Assembly: GCA_019348195.1 (NCBI GenBank)
Contig: JAHWJX010000010.1
Span: 1 to 51,622, forward strand
Length of the DNA stretch: 51,622 nt
Origin: Pseudomonadota bacterium
GTDB taxonomy: Bacteria > Pseudomonadota > Alphaproteobacteria > Caulobacterales > Caulobacteraceae
Reading direction: 5' to 3'
Each line of letters starts with the position of its first letter. The first letter of the stretch is position 1. Positions 10,622-18,777 of this stretch are shown piece after piece. The position numbers were made by a program, and so were the translations under genes. Below the pieces are notes generated by a model. The model did not search any database and was not told the origin of the DNA. It worked only from the letters and a program-made list of their open reading frames with translations.

Positions 10622-12475
10622 ATGCGTCGTCAACTGCTCGCGGGGGCGGCCGCCGCCTGCGCCCTCCTGGCCGCGGGATCAGCTTGCGCCCAGACCTATG
10701 GCCGCCTCGTCGTCTTCGGCGACAGCCTCAGCGACAACGGCAACCTTTTTCGCGTGACCGGCGGACGGCCGCCCGCACCCCCGTCCCCGCCCTATTTCCA
10801 GGGGCGCTTCAGCAACGGGCCGGTGTTCACAGAGCTGCTCGGTTTCGCCAACCCGGTCGAGCGACGGGCGGCGTGCGCCACCAATCTCGCCGATCCGAGC
10901 TGCAACCAGAACTTCGCCTTTGGCGGCGCCCGCACCGATCTTTCCACCTCGCCTCCGGGGATCCGGCTGCAGCTGCAATCCTACCTGGCGGGCGGCGGGC
11001 GCTTCACCTCCACGGACCTGGTCAGCGTCTACGGAGGGGCCAACAACATCTTCCAGGGCATCGGAGCGGCCGCCGTCTCCCCTAGCCCCACGGCCGCCAT
11101 CACCGGCGTGACCAATGCGGCCGCCGCCGACATCGGTCTGGTCATCAACAGGGCGGCGGCGGCGGGCGCCGGGACCATCCTGGTCCCCAATCTCCCCAGC
11201 CTCGGGGCCACGCCCCAATTCAACGGCTTTGTCGCGGCCAACGCCCCGGCCGGCCCCTTGGCCGAGTTCGCCACAGGAACGCTCAACGCCGCCCTGCTGG
11301 CCCAGGCGAACGCCGCGGCGGCCGCCAATCCCGGGACCAACTTCATCTATATGGACGTGAACCGGTTCAACGCCTTTGTCCTGGCCAACCCCGGCGCCTT
11401 CGGCTTCACCAACATCAGCACGCCCTGCGTGAACCCGGCCACAGGCGCGGTTTGCGCCAACCCCGATCAGTTCCTCTTCTGGGACAACGTCCACCCGACC
11501 GCCGCCGGACACCGCGGCCTGGCCGCGCTCGCCCTGGAATACCTCTTTTACGGCTCGATCGGAGCCGCCACGGCCGCACTGGGCGAGACCAGCCTTGAGC
11601 ACCGCGAGTCCGCCACGGACGCCGCCCTAGACCGTCTGGAGGAAGACCGCGAAGACGACGGGCCACGCTTCTCGCTGGCGGTGGACGGCGGCCGCGGCAC
11701 GGTGGACGCTCGCGGCAGCGTGCCCGGCATCGAGCGCGACACGGCCGCCGTTCGCGTTTCCGTCGACACCCGGCTACGCCCTGACTTCACGGTGGGCGCC
11801 CAATTCTCAGCGGCGCACTCGGAGGCCCAGGTCGAGAGCCTGGAATTTCAGACCGACAGCCTGGGCTTTGACGCCTATCTCGGCTTCACGCGGGGCGCCG
11901 TGTTCGTGAACCTGGTGGGCGGCGGCTCCAGCGACGAGTACACTGACTACCGCCGCAGCACCGGGGCGGGCCCCGTGGTCCACTTCGCGGATCGCATCAA
12001 CGGCTCGAGCCTCGGCGGCACGATCCAGACCGGCTTGCGTCTGCCCTTCGGCCAGGCCGAGCTCTCGCCCCGCGTGGCCGTCTCCGCCCAGCGGGTGGAG
12101 GTGGAGGCCTTCAGCGAGAACGGTCCTGCGGCCCGTCACGCCGTTCGCCGCCACGACATCGAAGCCGCCGCGGCCGAGGCCGCGCTCCGCCTGGAGACCC
12201 CTCTGGGCGACGGCCGCTTCCGGGCTCACCTGGAAGGCGGCTACGGCGACATCTTCGACTACGACGGGGCGGTGGCCGTGGCGTTGGCGGACAATCCCGC
12301 CCGCCCGATCGAAACCGAAGTCGACGCCCCCGGCCGCGGCGCCCTGCTCAAAGCTGGCGTGGAAGGCCAAGTCTTCGGGGGCCTCCAGCTCGGCCTGGCC
12401 TACCACGGCCGCTTCGATGGGGACTCGGACAACCACGCCGCCCGCCTCAGCCTCAGCTACCGCCCGGGGAGCTGA
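10622..12475 (+). CDS. GDSL-family autotransporter esterase/lipase
   Basis: The 617-residue protein is a type V secreted esterase resembling EstA. A signal peptide ends at about Ala23 (SACA). The passenger begins with the GDSL block FGDSLSDNG (nucleophile Ser35), and the catalytic Asp-His pair is in WDNVHPTAAGH (Asp288, His291). From about residue 345 the sequence becomes alternating beta-strand, typical of a C-terminal autotransporter barrel that holds the esterase on the cell surface. It ends SLSYRPGS rather than in the usual terminal aromatic residue. It probably hydrolyses short acyl or lipid esters outside the cell. It appears to be transcribed alone. Confidence 0.9.
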   Translation: MRRQLLAGAAAACALLAAGSACAQTYGRLVVFGDSLSDNGNLFRVTGGRPPAPPSPPYFQGRFSNGPVFTELLGFANPVERRAACATNLADPSCNQNFAFGGARTDLSTSPPGIRLQLQSYLAGGGRFTSTDLVSVYGGANNIFQGIGAAAVSPSPTAAITGVTNAAAADIGLVINRAAAAGAGTILVPNLPSLGATPQFNGFVAANAPAGPLAEFATGTLNAALLAQANAAAAANPGTNFIYMDVNRFNAFVLANPGAFGFTNISTPCVNPATGAVCANPDQFLFWDNVHPTAAGHRGLAALALEYLFYGSIGAATAALGETSLEHRESATDAALDRLEEDREDDGPRFSLAVDGGRGTVDARGSVPGIERDTAAVRVSVDTRLRPDFTVGAQFSAAHSEAQVESLEFQTDSLGFDAYLGFTRGAVFVNLVGGGSSDEYTDYRRSTGAGPVVHFADRINGSSLGGTIQTGLRLPFGQAELSPRVAVSAQRVEVEAFSENGPAARHAVRRHDIEAAAAEAALRLETPLGDGRFRAHLEGGYGDIFDYDGAVAVALADNPARPIETEVDAPGRGALLKAGVEGQVFGGLQLGLAYHGRFDGDSDNHAARLSLSYRPGS

Positions 12476-12607
12476 GCCCCGCTCTCCGGTCCGGGCGGGC
12501 GTCAGCGTTTGAGCTGCGCCGTTACCTGACCTAAGCTTCACTTGGCGTGACCGGTCCAGCCCCTTAGGTTGGAAGCGGTCCGCCAGGGGCCGGGCACGAG
12601 GGGCGCC

Positions 12608-13768
12608 ATGACCGATACGCCGCAGCCAGCCAGGGCCGACGTCGGCGCCCAGGGCTCCGCCACCGTTGCAGAGCCGACCGCCCCAGCACCCGTTCTGGGC
12701 GCCGCGCCCATGGCCGCCCCGCCGGTGGTCCGGGCCGACCCCGGCAAGGTCGCGCAGATCCAGCGCACCATCGAGATCAAGGACACGGCCCAGATCACCA
12801 GCTTTGGCGAACGCGCCCAGCGGGACGTGGCGGGCTTCGCCGACCGCATCCTGGAGCAGACGCGAAATCGTGAGATCGGCGACACGGGCGAACTCCTTTC
12901 CGACGTCATCGCCAAGGCTCGCGGCCTGGACCCGGCCGATCTGCAGAAAGGCGGCCTGTTCAGCCGCGGCGTGGGCGCTATGCGCCGGCGCGTCCACCGC
13001 TTCCGTTCCAAGTTCGAGACCGTGGCCGCCCAGATCGACCGGGTCACCGTGGAGCTGGAGAAGCGCACCGACCGCCTGCGCCGCGACGTCACCATGCTGG
13101 ACGGCCTGCACGACCAGACCCGCCAGTCGATCAAGGAGCTGGACGCCTTTATCGAAGCCGGCAAGCAGTACGCCGCCGAGTTCAAGGCCACGGAGCTCCC
13201 GCGCCTGCAGCAGGCCGCGACCGTGAGCGGCGACGGCACCGAAGACCTGATGGCGGCCCAGAACTACCAAGACGCCGTTCAGGCCCTGGACCGGCTTGAA
13301 AAGCGCGTTCTGTATCTGCAGCAGGCGCGTCAGATCGCCATCCAGCAGCTGCCCCAGATCCGGATCGTCCAGAACGGCGACACCACCCTGATCGAGTCCC
13401 TCCAGGCCTCGATCAACCTGACCATCCCCGCCTGGAAGCAGAAGATGGTTCTGCTGCTGGGCCTCCAGCGCCAATCGGAGGCGCTCGCCCTGCAAAGGGC
13501 CGTCACCGACGCCACCAATGAGATGCTGCGCCAGTCGTCCGAGATGATGAAAACCCAGGCGCTGGCCATCGAGGAGCAGAGCCAGAAGGGCATCGTCGAT
13601 ATCGAAACCCTGGCCAAGACCAACCAGGACCTGATCGACACCATCGAAGGGGTCCTGTCCGTCCAGGCCGAGGGTCGCCGCAAGCGGGTGCAGGTCGAGG
13701 CCGAGATGGAGCGGCAAACGGAGGCGCTGCGCATCACCCTGGCCCGTGCGCCGACCGCCCTGACCTAG
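12608..13768 (+). CDS. TelA-family toxic anion resistance protein
   Basis: The 386-residue protein is almost entirely helical and charged, with an Ala/Pro-rich N-terminus and no membrane segment. The stretches LFSRGVGAMRRRVHRFRSKF, ALDRLEKRVLYLQQARQIAI and INLTIPAWKQKMVLLL are characteristic of the TelA family (PF05816), linked genetically to tellurite and other stress resistance; the biochemical activity is not established. ATG at 12608 follows a GAGGGGC ribosome-binding site and is preferred over an in-frame start 13 codons upstream. It precedes an XpaC-like gene by about 150 bp, a pairing also known in Firmicutes. Confidence 0.88.
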   Translation: MTDTPQPARADVGAQGSATVAEPTAPAPVLGAAPMAAPPVVRADPGKVAQIQRTIEIKDTAQITSFGERAQRDVAGFADRILEQTRNREIGDTGELLSDVIAKARGLDPADLQKGGLFSRGVGAMRRRVHRFRSKFETVAAQIDRVTVELEKRTDRLRRDVTMLDGLHDQTRQSIKELDAFIEAGKQYAAEFKATELPRLQQAATVSGDGTEDLMAAQNYQDAVQALDRLEKRVLYLQQARQIAIQQLPQIRIVQNGDTTLIESLQASINLTIPAWKQKMVLLLGLQRQSEALALQRAVTDATNEMLRQSSEMMKTQALAIEEQSQKGIVDIETLAKTNQDLIDTIEGVLSVQAEGRRKRVQVEAEMERQTEALRITLARAPTALT

Positions 13769-13920
13769 ATGCCCGCCCCGTTTCCGCTGATCTTCGCGCG
13801 CGTGAAGACGCAGGGTTCCTCGATCGAGCGGCTGGAGCATGCTTCCTTGACGCAAGCCAGCCTGGGTCTCCGGTTCGGCTTGCGCGGAGCCTTGATCCGC
13901 TGCGGTGAGCGGATTTCAGC

Positions 13921-14550
13921 ATGGCCCAGATGACTTCCGGCGGGGCCGCGACCATCGCCGGCATTGTCGCCGCCCTTCTGCCTCCACCCCTGGTCCTGGC
14001 TCTGGGCGTTCCCGCCTGGGTGGCCGTGATGCTGGCCTTTGCGGTCTTTGTCGGCCTGTTCCTGCTGCTCAAGCCCAAGAATCGCCCCGCCCCCGGCCGC
14101 CTGGACCCGGCCGCCGTCTCCGACCAGCGCCGGGGCACGGCGGCCGATCTCCTGCGCGAAGGCGAGGCTGCGTTGGACCGCCTCCGCGCCGCGCCGCGCC
14201 GCATCCACGACCAGCTCATGCGCGAAGAGATCCGCCTGCTCACCATGAAGGCGGACCGCGTTCTCCGGGAGGTGCGCCACGACCCCGACAAGGTCATGGC
14301 GGTCCGCCGCCTGCTCACCTTCTACCTGCCCAACGCGGCCAGCGTCGCCGAAGGCTGGCGCGCCCTGGAGAACAAATCCGAACCCTCGCCCGAGCGCGTG
14401 CGTGAGACCCGCCAGACCATGGCTCAGCTCAACGACGCCTTCACGCGCTTCGCCGACGACCTGCACGAGCCTCAGCTCCAGACGCTCGACCTCGATCTCA
14501 AGGTGCTCAACGACGCCCTTCGCCAGGACCTGGACCTCCTCCGGCGCTAA
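13921..14550 (+). CDS. XpaC-like membrane protein (5-bromo-4-chloroindolyl phosphate hydrolysis family)
   Basis: The 209-residue protein has two closely spaced hydrophobic helices at about residues 11-50 (GIVAALLPPPLVLALGV and MLAFAVFVGLFLLL), followed by a long helical cytoplasmic domain with MREEIRLLTMKADRVLREV and VMAVRRLLTFYLPNA. This matches the XpaC family (PF10112), whose members are repeatedly encoded beside TelA proteins. The family name comes from a colony phenotype in Bacillus and does not prove phosphatase activity. Together with the TelA gene it probably forms one envelope-stress unit. Confidence 0.8.
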   Translation: MAQMTSGGAATIAGIVAALLPPPLVLALGVPAWVAVMLAFAVFVGLFLLLKPKNRPAPGRLDPAAVSDQRRGTAADLLREGEAALDRLRAAPRRIHDQLMREEIRLLTMKADRVLREVRHDPDKVMAVRRLLTFYLPNAASVAEGWRALENKSEPSPERVRETRQTMAQLNDAFTRFADDLHEPQLQTLDLDLKVLNDALRQDLDLLRR

Positions 14551-14667
14551 GCAACGCTCCGGATGCCGAGCAGTCCGGCAAGATGAATGGGAAATGAATG
14601 GCCTGTTCAGGCCTACAAAACCTTGAACGTTTCTTGGTCGGCGAAAGCAAAAAGAGCAGTACCGTCG

Positions 14668-14692
14668 GGAACACATCCTGCCCCGAGCGGTT
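14668..14692 (+). promoter_or_regulatory. Candidate EcfG/SigT general-stress promoter
   Basis: GGAAC at 14668-14672, then 16 bases, then GGTT at 14689-14692. This resembles the alphaproteobacterial EcfG consensus (GGAAC, 16-17 bases, cGTT), with one mismatch in the -10 element. It lies about 60 bp before the start of the first small secreted protein, and a GGAG ribosome-binding site follows. Identification is by eye. Confidence 0.45.
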
Positions 14693-14753
14693 ATGGTGCC
14701 TCGAGGGACCGCAGGACGCCAAAGCCGGCGCCCAGTCAACTGGAGAATAGGCC

Positions 14754-15197
14754 ATGAACGTCAAGCAAAGCATTTCCACGATCGCCGCCACGCTGATCAT
14801 CGCGGGCGCCACTTCGGCCGCGGCCGACGACCAGGGCCGGAAGAACAAGCGCGAGCGCAACCGGGAACGTCCCGCCGCCGCCGCCGTGGGCCTCGGCGTG
14901 GCTGAAGCCAACCGTCGCGGCGCCAACGCCGAAGCGGCCGTGGCCGCCGAATTCCGCGGTGGCCAGGGAGAAGCGGGCAACGCTTCGACCACCTTCGGCA
15001 CCGGCGCGATCAACACGACGCCTGACAGCGCCAGTGCGGCTGTGAGCACCGGCGCCGCCGCTTCGGGCCAGGGCGTGCAGTCGACCTCGTCCACGGTGGA
15101 CGCCTTCGGCGAGACCACCCGCCAGGGCTCCAACGCGGACGTCTTCGGCGATTCGACCGCCTCGTCGGGCGAGCGTCCCCGCCGTCGTCCCCGCTAA
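14754..15197 (+). CDS. Small secreted Ala/Gly/Ser/Thr-rich protein
   Basis: The 147-residue product has a signal peptide (hydrophobic 9-22, cleavage near TSAAA). A basic segment DQGRKNKRERNRERP follows, then a low-complexity region rich in Ala, Gly, Ser, Thr and Asn (FGTGAINTTPDSASAAVSTG), and a basic tail ERPRRRPR. No family is recognised. The start is supported by GGAG eight bases before the ATG. It is first of three small secreted proteins in a row and lies behind a possible stress promoter. A role as an extracellular or cell-wall-associated protein is only a guess. Confidence 0.75.
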   Translation: MNVKQSISTIAATLIIAGATSAAADDQGRKNKRERNRERPAAAAVGLGVAEANRRGANAEAAVAAEFRGGQGEAGNASTTFGTGAINTTPDSASAAVSTGAAASGQGVQSTSSTVDAFGETTRQGSNADVFGDSTASSGERPRRRPR

Positions 15198-15216
15198 GCC
15201 GCGGGCCTGAAAGCCC

Positions 15217-15249
15217 GACGCGGGTCCGCCATCCGGGCGGGCCCGCGTC
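15217..15249 (+). terminator. Strong stem-loop after the first small secreted protein gene
   Basis: A 14-bp stem, gacgcgggtccgcc (15217-15230) with ggcgggcccgcgtc (15236-15249), has one G-T pair and a 5-nt loop, followed by gcctttcg. It looks like an intrinsic terminator or attenuator between the first and second secreted-protein genes. Confidence 0.6.
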
Positions 15250-15270
15250 GCCTTTCGCGGAGTTGGTCTC

Positions 15271-15624
15271 ATGACCTCATCTCGCACCACCGTAGCCGCA
15301 GCCGCCTTCGCCGCCGCCCTTTCGACGGGGACCGCGCCTGAGGCGGCGTCTGTCCAGGTCGACGGCGATTGCCGGACCATCCGCATCCGGGCGGACGGCA
15401 GCCGGGTCGTCACCCCGCCCCGCAACCGGGGTCGGTCCGGCGGGACCGCCACCGTCACCACCCGCAACGGCGGTTCTGTCAGCATGTCCAGCAGCTCCAG
15501 CTCCGGTTCGGGCCGCTCGGTGTCGACCAGCACGGCGGGCGGTGTCACCGTCACCATCACGCGCGACGAGACCGGCTGCACGGCCGTGATCGACGAGCGC
15601 TCAAAAAAGGGCTCAAGAGAATGA
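15271..15624 (+). CDS. Small secreted Ser/Thr/Gly-rich protein with two cysteines
   Basis: The 117-residue product has an Ala-rich signal peptide (about 1-26). A short conserved-looking core (VQVDGDCRTIRIRADGSRVV) is followed by a Ser/Gly run (SVSMSSSSSSGSGRSVSTS) and a beta-prone end GVTVTITRDETGCTAVID. Cys34 and Cys103 are the only cysteines and could form one disulfide. No family is recognised. It overlaps the next gene by four bases (ATGA), so the two are probably made together. Confidence 0.7.
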   Translation: MTSSRTTVAAAAFAAALSTGTAPEAASVQVDGDCRTIRIRADGSRVVTPPRNRGRSGGTATVTTRNGGSVSMSSSSSSGSGRSVSTSTAGGVTVTITRDETGCTAVIDERSKKGSRE

Positions 15625-16085
15625 GAACACCGATGAATGCACAAGGCTTCCATGCGGCCGCGATCGCCTCGGCCCTCCTCCTCGCCGCCGCCCCTGCGGC
15701 CATCGCCCAGACCACCGGCGGCAGCCAGGGCGGGGTGGACGGTCGCAACGTCTCCGCCGCCACCTACGGGGCCGGAACCATCACTCAGAACGGCGCGGGC
15801 GTGAGCGGCGGCGGCGAAGCCGAAGCCGTTGACGGCACGGCCACTACGCGATCCGACGCCAAGCTGAACAACCGCCGGGCGATGCAGCGCTCCACGGCCG
15901 ATGCTCGGACCGAGGATGAGCGGGCCACCTCGCGCACCCGCACGATGGTCAAGCCGAACCAGGAGACGATCCGCTCGACCACCACCTCCCGCTACAAGGA
16001 GCGAGGCGCCCCGCCGGTGCGCGAGAGCGTCCGCACCGTGACCACGCCGGAAGGGACGACCACTCGGACCAAAGGCCCGAAGTAA
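15621..16085 (+). CDS. Small secreted Thr/Arg-rich protein
   Basis: The 154-residue product starts in an ATGA overlap with the preceding stop; a second ATG four codons later is also possible. A signal peptide ends near AAIAQ (about residue 30). The mature part has a Gly/Ala-rich first half (AATYGAGTITQNGAGVSGGG) and a charged, Thr/Arg-rich second half (SRTRTMVKPNQETIRSTTTS). No known domain is seen. The ATYGAGTIT stretch faintly recalls TTFGTGAIN in the first protein of the trio, which may hint at common origin, but the similarity is too short to rely on. Confidence 0.7.
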   Translation: MRTPMNAQGFHAAAIASALLLAAAPAAIAQTTGGSQGGVDGRNVSAATYGAGTITQNGAGVSGGGEAEAVDGTATTRSDAKLNNRRAMQRSTADARTEDERATSRTRTMVKPNQETIRSTTTSRYKERGAPPVRESVRTVTTPEGTTTRTKGPK

Positions 16086-16114
16086 GCTCCCCTACTCAGC
16101 CAAGCAGCGTCGAG

Positions 16115-16146
16115 GGGGCGCGGACGCGAGAGGTCCGCGCCCCTTC
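16115..16146 (+). terminator. Intrinsic terminator after the secreted-protein cluster
   Basis: An 11-bp perfect stem, ggggcgcggac (16115-16125) with gtccgcgcccc (16133-16143), has a 7-nt loop and is followed by ttctt. It separates the plus-strand secreted-protein genes from convergent trpS, whose stop codon is at its right edge, so it may act in both directions. Confidence 0.7.
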
Positions 16147-17178
16147 TTACGTCCCGGCTCCCGCTCTCCAGAAGCCCACCACCCGTTTCGTCTCCGCCAG
16201 CACGGGTTCGGCCACCGCCGCCGCGCGCTCGGCGCCCTCCTGCAGCACGCGGTCGATCTCGTCAGGTTCCGCCAGAAGCCGGTTCAGCTGCGCGCTTACT
16301 GGCGCAAGCCGGTCGGCCGTCACCTCCGCCAGCGCCGGCTTGAAGACGCCGAATCCTTGTCCGGCGAAGCGGTGCAGCACCTCCGCCTTGGTCTCCCCGC
16401 TCATCGCCGCATAGAGTCCGACCAGGTTGTCGGCCTCGGCCCGGCCGGCCAGCGCCTCCAACCTGTCGGGCAGCACCTCGGGATCGGTCCGGGCCCGCTT
16501 GATCTTCTGGATGATGACGTCCCGACTGTCGGTGAGATTGATCCGTGACTGGTCCGAAGGATCGGACTTGCTCATCTTCGCCCGCCCGTCCCTCAGGCTC
16601 ATCACCCGGGCTCCAGGCCCCTCGATCAGGGGCTCGGGCAGGATGAAGTGGTCGGGCGCCTTGAAGTCGGTGTTGAACTTCGCCGCGATGTCGCGGGTCA
16701 GCTCCAGGTGCTGCTTCTGATCCTCGCCCACGGGCACGTGGGTCGCCCGGTACACAAGGATGTCCGCGGCCTGCAGCACCGGATAGCTGTAGAGCCCGAC
16801 GGACGCCCGCTCCTTGTCCTTGCCCGACTTTTCCTTGAATTGGGTCATGCGGTCCAGCCAGCCCAGCCGCGCCGTGCAGTTCAGCAGCCAGGCTAGCTCC
16901 GCATGCGCCCGCACCGCCGACTGCGGAAACACCGCCGCCCGTAGCGGGTCCACACCCGCAGCCAGCATGGCCGCGGCGATCTCCCGCGTCTGACCCGCCA
17001 GCTTGCTCGGGTCCTGCGGCACGGTGATCGCGTGCAGGTCGGCCACGAAGAAGAAGCACTCCGCACTCTCTTGCAGCCGTGCGAACTTGGTCAGCGCGCC
17101 CAGATAGTTGCCCAGATGCAGGGCGCCGGAAGGCTGCACCCCCGACAACACCCGCATGGGCCGGGTCGTCTCGGTCAC
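16147..17178 (-). CDS. trpS: Tryptophanyl-tRNA synthetase
   Basis: The 343-residue class I synthetase charges tRNA-Trp. It shows the HIGH-type motif in [12 protein letters not shown] near the N-terminus, [10 protein letters not shown] typical of TrpRS, and the KMSKS loop in [11 protein letters not shown]. No ATG fits well: GTG at 17178 lies eight bases after a GGAG and gives [22 protein letters not shown] at 17184 overlapping the murJ stop, or ATG at 17157, are alternatives. It is the last gene of the mutS-glnD-murJ-trpS string and is likely translationally coupled to murJ. Confidence 0.95.
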   Translation of the reverse strand: MTETTRPMRVLSGVQPSGALHLGNYLGALTKFARLQESAECFFFVADLHAITVPQDPSKLAGQTREIAAAMLAAGVDPLRAAVFPQSAVRAHAELAWLLNCTARLGWLDRMTQFKEKSGKDKERASVGLYSYPVLQAADILVYRATHVPVGEDQKQHLELTRDIAAKFNTDFKAPDHFILPEPLIEGPGARVMSLRDGRAKMSKSDPSDQSRINLTDSRDVIIQKIKRARTDPEVLPDRLEALAGRAEADNLVGLYAAMSGETKAEVLHRFAGQGFGVFKPALAEVTADRLAPVSAQLNRLLAEPDEIDRVLQEGAERAAAVAEPVLAETKRVVGFWRAGAGT

Positions 17179-17180
17179 CG

Positions 17181-18767
17181 TCACATCTCCACGCTGGGCG
17201 CGGCCGGGACGCCCCGTTCGCGCCGTAGCGCCGTTCTCAGCTCGCTCCGCGTCACAGCGCGGAAGCCCAGAGCCGCCGCTGCATAGACCACCCCGCCCGC
17301 CGCTACGGCGACCAGAACCGCCACCTCCTTGGTCCACAGCAGGTCGGAGAGGGCCGGGTAGAAGTAGGCCGCCAAGGCCAGCACCAGTCCCAGGGCCGCG
17401 GTGGCCGCCCCGATCCGCCCCAGCCGGCTCAACACCGCCGCGCCCGGCCGCCAGATGCCCCGTCGGGCAAGCGTCACCGCCAGCAGGATGACGTTCAGCC
17501 AAGCCGCCGTGCTGGTCGCCACCGCCAGCCCGACCACCCCATCCATCCCCGCCCGGCTCAGCCCGAAGAACAGCCCCGCTCCCAGAGCCACGTTCACCAC
17601 CACCGACGCGATCGCGAACTTCATCGGCCGCCCCATGTCCTCCCGCGCGAAGAAGGGCGGCGTCAGGACCTTGGCTAAGACAAAGGCCGGCACCCCCCAG
17701 GCGAACTGCTGCAGTACCGCCGCCGTCCGCTCCGCATCGGCGGAGGTGAACGCTCCCCGCGTCACGGTGGAGTCGATCAGGAAGAAAGGCATCACCAGCA
17801 GCGCCACCGCGGCTGGCAAGGTGAACAGCATCGACAGCGCCACGCCGTCGTCCAACGTCGCCCGCCCGCCTTCCTCGTCCCCGCTGACAAAGGCACGGGT
17901 CAGCCGTGGCACCAGCGCCAGCCCGATCGCCACGCCCACCAGCCCCAGCGGCAGTTGGTACAGCCGGTCGGCGTTGTAGAGCACCGAGCGCGCGCCGGGA
18001 TCCGATCCCGTCAGCACCTGGCTGACCAGGGTGTTGATCTGGGTCGCGCCGCCCGCCAGGGCGCCGGGGATGGCCAGCGCCAGGACGCGCTTCACCGTGG
18101 GCGACAGCCGCGGCCGCCCCACCCTCAGCCGAACGCCGAGCCGGCGTGCGCCCCACCACAGCAGCCCCGCCTGCAGCAGACCGGAGATGGTCACGGCCAA
18201 GGCGGCTCCCAGCAGGGCCCCTTTGCTGTCCGGAACCAGCACCAGCGGCGTCAGCGTGCACACGTTCAGCAGGGCGCCGACACCGGCGGCCAGGGCGAAC
18301 CGTCCCGCCGTGTTGAGAACGCCCGCCAACAGCGACGCGATCGTCATGCAGGCCAGGTAGGGCATCGCCAGCTGCGTTGCGATCACGGCCAGCCGCAGCG
18401 TCTCCCGGTCGTCGCGGTAGGCGGACAAGAGCAGCGGCATGACCCAGGGCATGACCATCTGCGCCAGCACGCAGAAACCGCCCACCACGAACACCATGAA
18501 GCTCAGGGCCTCGGAGGCTGCGCCCTGCGCCGCCGCCTCGCCCTCGTCCGCATTGATGCGGCCGTACACGGGGACGAAAGCCTGGGCGAAGGCGCCTTCC
18601 GCGAACAAACGCCGGAACAGGTTGGGCACCATGATCGCGGTGGTGAAGGCGTCCATCAGGGGGCCCTGGCCGAACCGCTGGGCCAGGGCCAGGTCGCGGG
18701 CGAAGCCCAGCACGCGACTTCCTAGCGTCAGGCCGGACTGCACCAGGGTGTTGCGCGCCAAACTCAT
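17181..18767 (-). CDS. murJ: Lipid II flippase MurJ
   Basis: The 528-residue polytopic protein flips undecaprenyl-linked peptidoglycan precursor across the inner membrane. The N-terminus [20 protein letters not shown] and the following [18 protein letters not shown] are hallmark MurJ/MviN sequences, and hydrophobic segments recur along the length, as expected for 14 helices. The start follows the glnD stop by 10 bp. The mutS-glnD-murJ-trpS order is conserved in many alphaproteobacteria, which supports the call. Confidence 0.96.
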   Translation of the reverse strand: MSLARNTLVQSGLTLGSRVLGFARDLALAQRFGQGPLMDAFTTAIMVPNLFRRLFAEGAFAQAFVPVYGRINADEGEAAAQGAASEALSFMVFVVGGFCVLAQMVMPWVMPLLLSAYRDDRETLRLAVIATQLAMPYLACMTIASLLAGVLNTAGRFALAAGVGALLNVCTLTPLVLVPDSKGALLGAALAVTISGLLQAGLLWWGARRLGVRLRVGRPRLSPTVKRVLALAIPGALAGGATQINTLVSQVLTGSDPGARSVLYNADRLYQLPLGLVGVAIGLALVPRLTRAFVSGDEEGGRATLDDGVALSMLFTLPAAVALLVMPFFLIDSTVTRGAFTSADAERTAAVLQQFAWGVPAFVLAKVLTPPFFAREDMGRPMKFAIASVVVNVALGAGLFFGLSRAGMDGVVGLAVATSTAAWLNVILLAVTLARRGIWRPGAAVLSRLGRIGAATAALGLVLALAAYFYPALSDLLWTKEVAVLVAVAAGGVVYAAAALGFRAVTRSELRTALRRERGVPAAPSVEM

Positions 18768-18777
18768 GCGCCTGCGC

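Noticed and set aside
13769-13933. 54-codon frame beginning MPAPFPLIFARVKTQ directly after the TelA stop
   Set aside because: No ribosome-binding site of its own, no recognisable motif, and it overlaps the start of the XpaC-like gene. Too weak to call.
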